Below, piece after piece: positions 23,204-31,995 of a DNA stretch of 42,899 nt (the first letter of the stretch is position 1; each line of letters opens with the position of its first letter). The stretch is taken from assembly GCA_026398895.1 (NCBI GenBank), contig JAPLRZ010000040.1, positions 1-42,899 of the forward strand. Reading direction: 5' to 3'. The notes below the pieces were generated by a model that was not told where the DNA came from, did no database searches, and saw only the letters and a program-made list of their open reading frames with translations. A program made the translations under genes and the position numbers. Origin of the DNA: Methylococcales bacterium. Lineage in GTDB: Bacteria > Pseudomonadota > Gammaproteobacteria > Methylococcales > Methylomonadaceae.

Positions 23204-23589
23204 CCTCGCTAAAACCTTATTTAATCCGCTCAATTTATCAGTGGATTCTTGATAATAATCTAACGCCCTATCTTCTAGTCGATGCTGAAAATAAGGATGC
23301 TATTTTGCCACATCAATTTATTGATGACGGTAAGATTGTCTTAAATATCAAACCTGCCGCAGTAGACGCACTTTCCTTAGGCAATGAACTAATAGAGTTT
23401 AATGCACGGTTTAGCGGTAAACCTATGTACGTTGTCGCCCCTGTTGTGGCTATCATGGCAATTTACGCTAAAGAAAATGGTAAAGGCATGGTCTTCAATC
23501 CAGAAGATGATGAAACTAACGAGTCTACGCCATCGCCGCCAGAACAAACTCCTCCACCCAATAAACCTAAATTACGCGTTGTAAAATAA
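23200..23589 (+). CDS. sspB: ClpXP specificity-enhancing factor SspB
   Basis: A 129-aa adaptor that tethers ssrA-tagged proteins to ClpX. The N-terminal substrate-binding domain is recognisable (LKPYLIRSIYQWILDNNLTPYLLVDA; INIKPAAVDAL-type segment; FSGKPMYVVAPVVAIMAIYAKENG). A flexible Pro-rich linker leads to the C-terminal ClpX-binding tail KPKLRVVK. ATGA overlap with sspA. Confidence 0.95.
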   Translation: MTSLKPYLIRSIYQWILDNNLTPYLLVDAENKDAILPHQFIDDGKIVLNIKPAAVDALSLGNELIEFNARFSGKPMYVVAPVVAIMAIYAKENGKGMVFNPEDDETNESTPSPPEQTPPPNKPKLRVVK

Positions 23590-23634
23590 CTATCTGGCTT
23601 AACTGTGTGAAATCAACAAAAGCCAGAGTTTACT

Positions 23635-24804
23635 ATGCAAAACGCTATTCTTGTTCTTAATGCAGGATCGTCCAGTCTAAAGTTTTCTGTTTTTGAGTTT
23701 CTTGGTGATAGCACCTTAAGTCAGAAAATCACAGGGCAAGTCGAAGGTATAGGCACTGCACCGCACCTTAAAGTAAAGAATAATAACGGGCAAACTCTCA
23801 TCGATGTAAATTGGCAGCTCGCAGAAGTGGCTAATCATGTCCAAGCACTGCAACACATTACTGATTTTTTACGCAACAATAGCAACCGCTTAGTCGGTGT
23901 GGGGCATCGTGTCGTACATGGTGGCCCTGATTATTCCGCGCCGCTACTTATTACAGCAAAGGTGCTGGATAATCTTGATAGCATCACCCATTTAGCACCG
24001 CTACATAATCCCCATAACCTCGCAGCAATTCGTGCAATGCGGCAAGAATGCCCCGATTTGCCCCAAGTTGCCTGTTTCGATACCGCTTTTCATCGTCAAC
24101 AAGACAAACTGGCAAAATTATTTGGTTTACCATATAAATACTACCAGCGTGGCGTACAGCGTTATGGTTTTCATGGGCTTTCCTACGAATATATTACCTC
24201 AATATTACCCCCTGAAATTGTCGCAGGGCGAGTCATAGTCGCACATATCGGCAGTGGTGCGAGCTTGTGCGCCATTCATCATGGGCGTAGTGTCACCAGC
24301 ACAATGGGGTTTACTGCCTTAGACGGTTTATTAATGGGAACGCGAGCAGGTAGTTTGGATGCAGGTGTTATGCTTTATCTGCTACAACAAGAAGGCTTAA
24401 GCCCTAAACAACTTGAAGACCTGCTTTATAAACAATCAGGCTTATTAGGATTATCAGGCATCAGTAACGATATGCGCGTGCTGTTAGATAGCCCAGAACC
24501 GCGAGCGCGGTTAGCTATCGATTATTTTGTTTACCGTGTTAGCCGTGAAATAGGCTCATTGGCAGCGGCAATGGGAGGCGTAGACGCACTGGTATTCACC
24601 GCAGGTATTGGTGAAAATAGCCCCCAGATTCGACAACTTATCTGTGAGCAGGCAACATGGCTAGGCGTAGAATTTGATCCAACCGCTAACGAATCGAACG
24701 CAGCCTGTATCAGCCATGCGCACAGCCGCGTGTCGGTTTTGGTACTGCCCACCAATGAAGAGCTGATGATTGCCCGTCATACTCAAACATTGCTGGGGCT
24801 TTAA
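23635..24804 (+). CDS. ackA: Acetate kinase
   Basis: Interconverts acetyl phosphate + ADP and acetate + ATP. The 389-aa ASKHA-fold enzyme shows LVLNAGSSSLKFSVF at the N-terminus, GHRVVHGG, the CFDTAFH catalytic block, RYGFHGLSYEY, AHIGSGASLCAI, and FTAGIGENSPQIR near the C-terminus. No pta or phosphoketolase gene is alongside. In methanotrophs acetate kinase serves oxygen-limited fermentation or the phosphoketolase branch. Confidence 0.96.
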   Translation: MQNAILVLNAGSSSLKFSVFEFLGDSTLSQKITGQVEGIGTAPHLKVKNNNGQTLIDVNWQLAEVANHVQALQHITDFLRNNSNRLVGVGHRVVHGGPDYSAPLLITAKVLDNLDSITHLAPLHNPHNLAAIRAMRQECPDLPQVACFDTAFHRQQDKLAKLFGLPYKYYQRGVQRYGFHGLSYEYITSILPPEIVAGRVIVAHIGSGASLCAIHHGRSVTSTMGFTALDGLLMGTRAGSLDAGVMLYLLQQEGLSPKQLEDLLYKQSGLLGLSGISNDMRVLLDSPEPRARLAIDYFVYRVSREIGSLAAAMGGVDALVFTAGIGENSPQIRQLICEQATWLGVEFDPTANESNAACISHAHSRVSVLVLPTNEELMIARHTQTLLGL

Positions 24805-24817
24805 TCCACTGTAATGC

Positions 24818-24864
24818 TGGAGTGCAAGCTTTGTTTGCCCCCTGCAACCGAAGCTTGCACTCCA
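24818..24864. terminator. 14-bp perfect inverted repeat between convergent genes
   Basis: TGGAGTGCAAGCTT (24818-24831) and its exact complement (24851-24864) flank a 19-bp GC-rich centre. It lies between the ackA stop and the converging large membrane protein. It may be a bidirectional terminator or a REP-type element. Confidence 0.6.
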
Positions 24865-24869
24865 AAATA

Positions 24870-27800
24870 TCAAACTTTTGATTCTTCCTGCTCAAGCACC
24901 ACAGTTTTCTTTTCAAGCACGATTTTCTTATGCCATAAGCCGTTACCGGAAAAACATCTCCAGCCCCATTTTAACCAGTTAATTAAAGCACTGGCTAACC
25001 ACAATGCCCACGCTAACATCAATAATTGATAGGTGATTAACGGCAGGGAAATCACAGTAGCGGCGGGTAGCGTCGATACACTACGGTCTTGATACCAATT
25101 TAATACCGTAGCAGAAGAGTGATTGCCTGTTACCTGCATATCAGGTGAACCCAATAAACCTTGTGCAACCGCTGAAAATAACACTCCCAAGGAGACCAGC
25201 GTCAATAAACCGATGCTGATTTGTAGCAGATTAAAATAGCGAATTTGTTCGCTGGATTGATTTGCTCGCCAACCTAATACCATTAACCAGCCCACGACAA
25301 TGCCTGCCGCTGCCATTGGAACTTGACTTAATCCAACCAGCAATAAAAACCACTGCCAGTTTTTTAGTGGTGTTAGGGGAATTTTACCTAGCCCGAATGC
25401 CACAATAATAAGCACAATCAACAATCCCCAAAATAAAATAATTGGACCAAATTGTGGACCAAAAGCAAACAGTACCCAACGGTCTTTTCCTAAATTAGCA
25501 GTCAGATTACTATTAACACTGTCCTGACCTAAATCAAGCTCTGACATACGCATAATCGTACTAATGGCAGTGTGTTGTTCTTGCCAACTGATAGAAATAT
25601 TTTGCTTACCTGGATTAATGGGTAAAGTAAGCTTTCTACCCTCTAGTCGTAGCGGTTGCGTCCGTCCATTAATGGCAACAGATAGCAACAGCGATCCTTC
25701 GGGTAACGTCAAGGTATGTTGCATACCCTGAGAACTTCTCAGACTGGCGTTTAATACCGCAAGCCTTTCCGAACCTTGAGTAATTTGCAAATGACTACTG
25801 TCAATAGTCAGGGTTTTACCTACGACTGATTCAGGACGGGTGATCGCTAAACTAACAGTTTCATTCGCCCAAGGATGCCATTCGGGTAGCCATTGCCCTT
25901 CACTATTCAGATGAATCATGGCAAGCCCTGTGGATTCGATATGCCACACAGGGCTTACATCCACTTTCCATACTTCAATCCATTGAGTAGTGTCAGGAGC
26001 GATTAAGTCTATTTTGTCGGCTTTTTCGAGTTTAGATTCCCACTGCATGGTGGTTTGCTGCGCCGCCATATTGACTTCAACTTTATCATCTTTAACCCGA
26101 ATCCCAGCACTGGTGACAGATTCACCTATTAACAACGGCACGGTTAATACTACCGCCGAATCAGCAGGTGAAATACGGGTAATTTGAGTGATGACTCGCC
26201 AATCTAAACCCAGTTGCAAGGTGCGTTCCACCCGCACAAAAGGCTTTAATGCGACAGGTTCTAGGGGTTTAGTTTTATCTTGTGGGCTTTGTTGTTGAAT
26301 ACGGCTAAATTGTAATTGGTCATCTGCCCAGCCGTTTTCTTCCAAGCCAACCAATTCCCAACCTGTTTTTTCAACTACAACATAGTTTGGTTTTAACGGT
26401 AACGGCAGGGTAAATTTACTCAATAACGGCGTGATACCGCGTAGTATGACTTCATGTTCACCTTGTTTGAGATTAATCCACAGCCCGTTATTAGTTCGAT
26501 ACAAGGCTTGCGAGGCTTTACCATTATCTAGCACTTGATTAGGAAACCACTGTTCGTATTCTGCGGGTAACGGCAAAACCACCGATTCTTGCGCATGAAT
26601 TTGCAAGGTAATTTGCAGCTCTTTGTCGTTAATCAGCATTTTCATTTGCTGAATATGGGCGCACGCAGGTAAACAATCGGGTATGACTTCTTGCTGTAAT
26701 TTTTCTTGTAATTGCTTCAACAACTCGTCATCAGGAAAATCCTCCGCATAGACTTTTTGCGTGGGAGTGCATAACAATGGCAATATCAGCAAGCACAATA
26801 ATAACGGAGTTGCTTTGCCACCGAAGCTCCATTTATTGATGAAAGGTGGCAGGATTTTTTCCGCGCTACCAAACAATAATACCGATAATAAAGCGACTAA
26901 AATCACGCGCAAAAAATTTAATAGCATGGTGACAGTGGGTGATAGATACCATAAACTGAGTTGTTGTTCGGCATTCACAGAACCATTCCACGATAAATAA
27001 ACTTTATGCCATTGCCATTGCGGCAAACCAGGACCTGTTTGTATATTAGCTTTGGGATCAACGCGGACAAAATCAATAGACTTTTTACTGGCATAGCTTT
27101 GATTATAAGCACTGTCTTGTTCTTGGAGTGCTTCTTTGGGTTTGCTCAGTTGTTTACGCAAGGAACGTGTTTCCATTTTATGGGCTTGCATTTTAGATTC
27201 TTCTATCGCATCTGCTACTTCAGCTTGTACGAGAGGCTGTACGTTAGCAGCAATAGGACTGTCTTCCATAGGTACTGGTGCTGGTAATGAAGCTGGCGGG
27301 GTAGCCATAAGACTACCGCCAACTGAGAAATTATTATTATCACTATAAATATCTATCAGCGGATTTTCCAATTGTGGATAAATGCCAATGCGGACTTGAT
27401 CAACCATAAACGGCAAGGTGATAAACGCCAACGCCAGCCAACTACCACGACGATACCAGTGAGCAAACCTAAAAAACTTACCTTGCGGCAATACGCTAAG
27501 CAACGCAGTAGCTGCTAAAATATGTAGCCATACGAACTGTGGCGCGTCTGCTTCATGCCAGATAATCGCTAGCGTGATTAAGGCAAGACCACCCCAATAA
27601 CGATTCCATAAGTGACCAATTATCAGTGAGGTAATTAACACCACAAATAAATCCATCAATGTCCAACGTGAAATCCAACTATCAGGAACATTATCCACCC
27701 CTGTTGCAGCTAATAATCGCCAACCTGGAGGTAAATTAATTTCAGCATTAACTTGATGAAATGTTTGTTCCCAGCCGACGGCGTTTATGTGAGCGATATT

Positions 27801-29096
27801 ACCATCAATGCGGCTATCCGCATCCAGCGTCAACGCACCACCCCTTACTTCAACGCCTTTTTTATCCGTGCCAGTTTGCTGGGTAATTAATTGGCTGTTA
27901 CCGTCTAAGGTTAATCTGCCTAACTGGGTTTCTGGCAAGGCATTGAGTCGCCAACCACTGGTCATTTTGCCCACGATACTGTCATTGACGGTATAACCTG
28001 CACCATCAAAATCTAACCACAATTTTCGACTTAAACTCAATTTATTAGGCTCAGGTTCAGGATCGCCACGCCGAATCACCTTAAAACTCATGGTATCAGT
28101 GGGATTCATTTTGTAAGCGGGTAGGTTACGCCAGTCATTAGGCAACGTGGTTTGACTGGCATCAATGGTGCTTAATGAGGCAATTTCAACAACGCGCAAT
28201 TCAGGACGCGCCTCAAATACCCAGATTTCAGACTTATCGCTATCTTCGGGTAATGTCTCTTTGGGCGGCAACACCAGTTGTTCCCTGTCTTTGTCACTAC
28301 GCGCCAGAATATCTATTTGCCAGCGACCAGGTTTTAGCTGCACAACTAACTGCCCATCGTCTAACCGTGCAGGTAAAGGGCTTTGCAACTGCAAGGGAAT
28401 AAAATCAGCTAATAACGCGCCTGTTATTTTTTCCTCGCGCTGCACACCTGACACCTCAATATCCAAATGCGTCAACACTTGCAACGGCACGTCATCAATG
28501 ACTTTTCTAAATACTTGCACATCAACGGAGTTTTGTACGTTTTCAGGTTTAACTTGCCCCCGCTCACTGTCTTTTAGCCACAGTTGCCCTTCTCTAATAG
28601 TGGGTGCGTGAATAGTTTGCCCATTCATTTGCAGATTAATCAGCCCTGCGTCATCGGGTAGGGTTAAATTATCAGGAATTGACTCCCATAAAAACTCCCC
28701 TTTGATTTCATAAACTCCTGTGCTTAGCTTAATCGACGGTCTACCGTCTTTATTCATCACCAGTGCGGTTTTACCATTGACAGTCACTGCCAATGGCCAA
28801 TGCTTGTCGTCACCGAGTAAATAAACCCAGTCATCATCTTTATAGACTTGCCAACTGCCCGTAAAACTGCCTTTATTTGCCTCTAAGTTTACGCTTAACT
28901 CAGTAGCCCACTCACAACGTTTTTCTTCAAAACTGTTATACAAAAAAGGACAACCACGTTCTGGATAGTCTTGCATTACCCAACTAATCCACGGCTTAAG
29001 CGATTCAGGCACTTTATCAGGTGCTAGAGGTTTAGCTTGAACAAAGGCAGTAAAAAACAAACTGCTGAGCAGTAACCACCAACACACTCGATTCAT
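24870..29096 (-). CDS. 1408-aa exported multi-pass membrane protein, unknown function
   Basis: Unrecognised. It has a signal peptide (LFFTAFVQA-K) and a large beta-rich periplasmic region up to about residue 475. About four spans follow at 480-575, then a low-complexity Met/Ala/Glu/Lys stretch (VADAIEESKMQAHKMETRSLRKQLSKPKE, around 640-680, part shown). A further pair of spans near 715-770 ends in a second signal-like segment (LLCTPTQKVYA-E), before a second large periplasmic domain (about 775-1200). Roughly five C-terminal spans follow at 1205-1380. The layout looks like two similar halves, each a periplasmic domain followed by spans, perhaps from duplication or fusion. Phrases such as NGxWINLKQGEHEVILRG recur in variant form. 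The gene stands alone on the minus strand, convergent with ackA. Confidence 0.85.
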   Translation of the reverse strand: MNRVCWWLLLSSLFFTAFVQAKPLAPDKVPESLKPWISWVMQDYPERGCPFLYNSFEEKRCEWATELSVNLEANKGSFTGSWQVYKDDDWVYLLGDDKHWPLAVTVNGKTALVMNKDGRPSIKLSTGVYEIKGEFLWESIPDNLTLPDDAGLINLQMNGQTIHAPTIREGQLWLKDSERGQVKPENVQNSVDVQVFRKVIDDVPLQVLTHLDIEVSGVQREEKITGALLADFIPLQLQSPLPARLDDGQLVVQLKPGRWQIDILARSDKDREQLVLPPKETLPEDSDKSEIWVFEARPELRVVEIASLSTIDASQTTLPNDWRNLPAYKMNPTDTMSFKVIRRGDPEPEPNKLSLSRKLWLDFDGAGYTVNDSIVGKMTSGWRLNALPETQLGRLTLDGNSQLITQQTGTDKKGVEVRGGALTLDADSRIDGNIAHINAVGWEQTFHQVNAEINLPPGWRLLAATGVDNVPDSWISRWTLMDLFVVLITSLIIGHLWNRYWGGLALITLAIIWHEADAPQFVWLHILAATALLSVLPQGKFFRFAHWYRRGSWLALAFITLPFMVDQVRIGIYPQLENPLIDIYSDNNNFSVGGSLMATPPASLPAPVPMEDSPIAANVQPLVQAEVADAIEESKMQAHKMETRSLRKQLSKPKEALQEQDSAYNQSYASKKSIDFVRVDPKANIQTGPGLPQWQWHKVYLSWNGSVNAEQQLSLWYLSPTVTMLLNFLRVILVALLSVLLFGSAEKILPPFINKWSFGGKATPLLLCLLILPLLCTPTQKVYAEDFPDDELLKQLQEKLQQEVIPDCLPACAHIQQMKMLINDKELQITLQIHAQESVVLPLPAEYEQWFPNQVLDNGKASQALYRTNNGLWINLKQGEHEVILRGITPLLSKFTLPLPLKPNYVVVEKTGWELVGLEENGWADDQLQFSRIQQQSPQDKTKPLEPVALKPFVRVERTLQLGLDWRVITQITRISPADSAVVLTVPLLIGESVTSAGIRVKDDKVEVNMAAQQTTMQWESKLEKADKIDLIAPDTTQWIEVWKVDVSPVWHIESTGLAMIHLNSEGQWLPEWHPWANETVSLAITRPESVVGKTLTIDSSHLQITQGSERLAVLNASLRSSQGMQHTLTLPEGSLLLSVAINGRTQPLRLEGRKLTLPINPGKQNISISWQEQHTAISTIMRMSELDLGQDSVNSNLTANLGKDRWVLFAFGPQFGPIILFWGLLIVLIIVAFGLGKIPLTPLKNWQWFLLLVGLSQVPMAAAGIVVGWLMVLGWRANQSSEQIRYFNLLQISIGLLTLVSLGVLFSAVAQGLLGSPDMQVTGNHSSATVLNWYQDRSVSTLPAATVISLPLITYQLLMLAWALWLASALINWLKWGWRCFSGNGLWHKKIVLEKKTVVLEQEESKV

Positions 29097-29242
29097 GACA
29101 GACTCCTGATAAACGAAAAGCGATTATAAGCATAGATTATGGCAGAATTAGCATCAATCACTAAGCACTCAATTTTAAGTTAATGGCGGTTATTTGCTGA
29201 TAACGCATGATAGAATGGAAATTTTGTTACAGAAAAAATATC

Positions 29243-30190
29243 ATGCGTTTACTTAGAGGCTTGTCCGATTTAGAACCCTTTCAAAACGGTTGCGTAATGA
29301 CCATCGGTAATTTTGATGGTGTACATTTAGGGCATCGATCCGTTATTGAAAAACTGGCAGAACGCGGCAAAACCCTCAATTTGCCTGTCGTCGCCATGAC
29401 TTTTGAACCGCAACCTTTAGAATATTTTTTAGCGAGTAATTCCCCACCTAGATTAATGCGCTTGCGTGAAAAAGTAATTCAATTTACCCAACTGCCTGTC
29501 GATCATTTATTGATTATGCAATTTAATCGCTATTTTGCCAACTGTGATGCCGAACAGTTTGTTGACGATATTCTGATCAACAAATTAAATGTTAAACATC
29601 TGGTTATCGGCGATGATTTTCATTTTGGCAAAGCGCGGCGTGGTAACTTCGCCTTATTAAAACAGAAAGGCGAACAGCACGGCTTTAGCGTTGAAGGCAC
29701 CGTGTCTTGTTATGTCGAAGGGCGGCGCGTCAGTAGCACCCTCATCAGAGATGCCTTATGTGCGGGTAACGTAGCACAAGCCGAACGCTGGCTAGGACAT
29801 AGTTATTCAATCTGTGGGCGAGTAACGCATGGAGATAAACGCGGCAGAACGCTAGGTTATCCAACCGCCAATATCAAAATGTTCAGAAAAAACACCCCCA
29901 TTAGTGGCGTGTTTGCTGTCACCATCACAGGCATTGATGGTATCGAATTGACAGGTGTAGCCAATGTCGGCACGCGCCCAACCGTTGACGGTAGCTCCCA
30001 ATTAGTGCTAGAAACCAATTTATTTGATTTTAATCAAGACATTTACGGGCGATACATCGAAGTGCATTTCAAACAAAAAATTCGTGATGAAATGCAGTTT
30101 AGCTCTCTCGTCCAGCTACAAGCGCAAATCGAACAGGATGCTGCGGTGACCAAACATTTTTTCGCCAATCAAAGCACACAACCATGTTAG
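29243..30190 (+). CDS. ribF: Bifunctional riboflavin kinase/FAD synthetase
   Basis: Makes FMN and then FAD from riboflavin. From ATG 29243 (MRLLRGLSDLEP) the product is 315 aa, the usual length. It has an N-terminal nucleotidyltransferase domain with IGNFDGVHLGH, VIGDDFHFGKAR and RRVSSTLIRDAL. The C-terminal kinase domain has GRVTHGDKRGRTLGYPTAN and GVFAVTI. An upstream in-frame start at 29207 would add 12 residues not found in the family. It overlaps gloB by 7 bp. Confidence 0.96.
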   Translation: MRLLRGLSDLEPFQNGCVMTIGNFDGVHLGHRSVIEKLAERGKTLNLPVVAMTFEPQPLEYFLASNSPPRLMRLREKVIQFTQLPVDHLLIMQFNRYFANCDAEQFVDDILINKLNVKHLVIGDDFHFGKARRGNFALLKQKGEQHGFSVEGTVSCYVEGRRVSSTLIRDALCAGNVAQAERWLGHSYSICGRVTHGDKRGRTLGYPTANIKMFRKNTPISGVFAVTITGIDGIELTGVANVGTRPTVDGSSQLVLETNLFDFNQDIYGRYIEVHFKQKIRDEMQFSSLVQLQAQIEQDAAVTKHFFANQSTQPC

Positions 30191-30948
30191 ACATTATTCA
30201 AATTCCAGTCTTAATTGACAACTACATCTATCTACTACACGATTCCGACTCAGGCGAAACCGCCGTGATAGACCCCGCAGTCGCTGAACCAGTGTTAGCC
30301 GTGTTAACCCAAAAAGGCTGGCAACTCAGCTACATCCTCAACACCCATCATCATAGCGATCACATTGGTGGTAATGTGGAATTAAAGCGACAAACAGGCT
30401 GCCAGATTATTGCCTCAGAATTTGATAAACACCGAATTCCCAGTGTTGACCGAGGCGTAAAAGAACACGATGTCATTAACCTAGGCACACATTCTGCTCA
30501 AGTAATAGCAACAGCAGGGCATACCAGCGGGCATATCGTCTATTATTTTGCTGAAGATAACGCGTTATTTTGTGGTGACACCCTGTTTGTCATGGGCTGT
30601 GGACGATTGTTTGAAGGCAGTGCCGCCGAATTATGGCAATCGTTACAAAAATTAAAAGCCCTGCCCTCAAAAACCCGTGTGTACTGCGCCCACGAATACA
30701 CTCAGGCTAACGGTCGCTTTGCCTTAACAGTTGAACCCGATAACATCGCCTTGCAAGAAAAAATGATTCAGATCGATGAATTACGCGCAAACGGTTTGCC
30801 AACCGTACCCTCCACCATCGGCGAAGAACTTGCCACCAACCCTTTTTTAAGAGAGGACAGCCCATCATTACGCAAAAATCTTAACGGCACGACCAATCCA
30901 GCCGTTGAGGTATTCGCAAAATTACGGCGGTTGAAAGATAATTTGTAA
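30184..30948 (+). CDS. gloB: Hydroxyacylglutathione hydrolase (glyoxalase II)
   Basis: Hydrolyses S-lactoylglutathione in methylglyoxal detoxification. The 254-aa metallo-beta-lactamase-fold protein has THHHSDHIGG (metal ligands), TAGHTSGHI, LFCGDTLF and CAHEYTQAN. The C-terminal FLREDSPSLRKN matches the glutathione-binding tail of GloB. It overlaps the end of ribF, so the two are cotranscribed. Confidence 0.95.
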   Translation: MLDIIQIPVLIDNYIYLLHDSDSGETAVIDPAVAEPVLAVLTQKGWQLSYILNTHHHSDHIGGNVELKRQTGCQIIASEFDKHRIPSVDRGVKEHDVINLGTHSAQVIATAGHTSGHIVYYFAEDNALFCGDTLFVMGCGRLFEGSAAELWQSLQKLKALPSKTRVYCAHEYTQANGRFALTVEPDNIALQEKMIQIDELRANGLPTVPSTIGEELATNPFLREDSPSLRKNLNGTTNPAVEVFAKLRRLKDNL

Positions 30949-30977
30949 TCGCACTGGATGTCATGCTTTACCTGACT

Positions 30978-31004
30978 GTCAGGCAAAGTGCCTGACCTCC
31001 TTTT
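30978..31004 (+). terminator. Terminator of ribF-gloB
   Basis: GTCAGGCA-AAG-TGCCTGAC (8-bp stem) followed by CTCCTTTT, 30 bp after gloB. Confidence 0.7.
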
Positions 31005-31013
31005 AGAATGTAG

Positions 31014-31092
31014 CCCACATGGAGCAAAGCGGAATGTGGGAGATATATAATATTTGGCGAATTGCCCTAGATCCCGCTACGCTCCATCTAGG
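31014..31092. repeat. Pair of oppositely oriented REP-like hairpins
   Basis: CCCACAT (31014-31020) / ATGTGGG (31034-31040) encloses GGAGCAAAGCGG, and CCTAGAT (31066-31072) / ATCTAGG (31086-31092) encloses the reverse complement of a near-identical core (GGAGCGTAGCGG). A third partial relative (TTCCGCAAGCTCCATCTAGG) lies near 31340. Together they look like a dispersed REP-type element in inverted pairs. Confidence 0.7.
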
Positions 31093-31294
31093 CTACTCGA
31101 CTCGCTAATTCCTTTTCGAGATCATTAAATAGCGCATCAAGGCTTTTGTATGGTTTCTTACTTTCCCAAACCATACCACCCTCATCAAGAATTCTTACCA
31201 TTGAATCACTACAATCGTCTTGCCCCAATTCAATCCAGCCGTAGTTTTCTATCCAGTTACTTATATTGGGATATTTAGTATCAAGTGTGTTCAT
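31088..31294 (-). CDS. Small conserved-looking hypothetical protein
   Basis: A 68-aa soluble acidic protein without signal or span. The segment WIELGQDDCSDSMVRILDEGGMVWESKKPYKSLDALFNDLEKEL resembles a small family of unknown function that I recall from cyanobacteria and proteobacteria (VRxLDEGGMVWE). The SD is weak. Its last codons overlap the REP-like hairpin that ends at 31092, so the native C-terminus may have been altered by the repeat. Confidence 0.55.
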   Translation of the reverse strand: MNTLDTKYPNISNWIENYGWIELGQDDCSDSMVRILDEGGMVWESKKPYKSLDALFNDLEKELASRVA

Positions 31295-31360
31295 TTGAGT
31301 ATTCCATTGAAATTATCGTTTTATTTGAGAAATCCCCGCATTCCGCAAGCTCCATCTAGG

Positions 31361-31924
31361 TTACTTGCTGTCAAGCGATGCACCTTGTGTCTCACCATGA
31401 TTAGTTGATGCGTCATATTGCTTTTCTATCACTTTATAGTTATCCAAGGTCTGATAGCCAAGAGCATTTGCTGTCGATTCCAGTTCCTTGCAACTGGACA
31501 TTTGAGGCAATGCAAGTATGCCACTCTCAATGGCAGTCGCGGTTTTTCTGCCAATATCATAGTGACCCAACTCATGCACACGCAATGCCGATACATATCT
31601 ATCAAACACTGCTGTTTGCTCAGCCGTCGCACCGACCAGTTCAGGCAAGGTAATTTTGCTCGTTAAATCTGTCGTTACTGTCGTAATTTTACACCGCCCA
31701 TCCGCTTGTTCAAACCAGCGGTAATTCCACTTCACATTCCATTTTGTATAAGCATGAAAGGGATTATCATCGACATGAATAGGGGTTGCTTTATTTAAAG
31801 ATTCTCGCAGTGAACTGTTGGTATCCGCAGTTGCCGTGTAATAAGTGTAAACAAGATTTTCGCTGACTTGTGCGCTGGCGGTGTTTGCTACGATTAGCAA
31901 ACAAAGTAAGGGTGATTTGTGCAT
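31361..31924 (-). CDS. DUF922 HExxH-type putative periplasmic protease
   Basis: From ATG 31924 the 187-aa product begins with a signal peptide (MHKSPLLCLLIVANTASA-Q). The frame is open upstream to 31990, but that would bury the signal. The mature part carries ALRVHELGHYDIG, a HExxH zinc motif with a further His downstream, typical of DUF922 proteins. Upstream YTKWNVKWNYRWFE and CKITTVTTDLTSKITLP fit the same family. It is predicted to be a periplasmic zinc peptidase; the substrate is unknown. Confidence 0.85.
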   Translation of the reverse strand: MHKSPLLCLLIVANTASAQVSENLVYTYYTATADTNSSLRESLNKATPIHVDDNPFHAYTKWNVKWNYRWFEQADGRCKITTVTTDLTSKITLPELVGATAEQTAVFDRYVSALRVHELGHYDIGRKTATAIESGILALPQMSSCKELESTANALGYQTLDNYKVIEKQYDASTNHGETQGASLDSK

Positions 31925-31957
31925 TTGGAACACTTCTAAGTGATATTTTTTATCTGT

Positions 31958-31982
31958 GTGGGATACGCATTGCGTATCCCAC
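31958..31982. repeat. Perfect 12-bp stem palindrome
   Basis: GTGGGATACGCA (31958-31969), one base, then TGCGTATCCCAC (31971-31982), between the aspartate aminotransferase stop and the DUF922 start. It may be a terminator for the former, although no T tract follows on the minus strand. Confidence 0.6.
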
Positions 31983-31995
31983 CGATTCAAACTAA

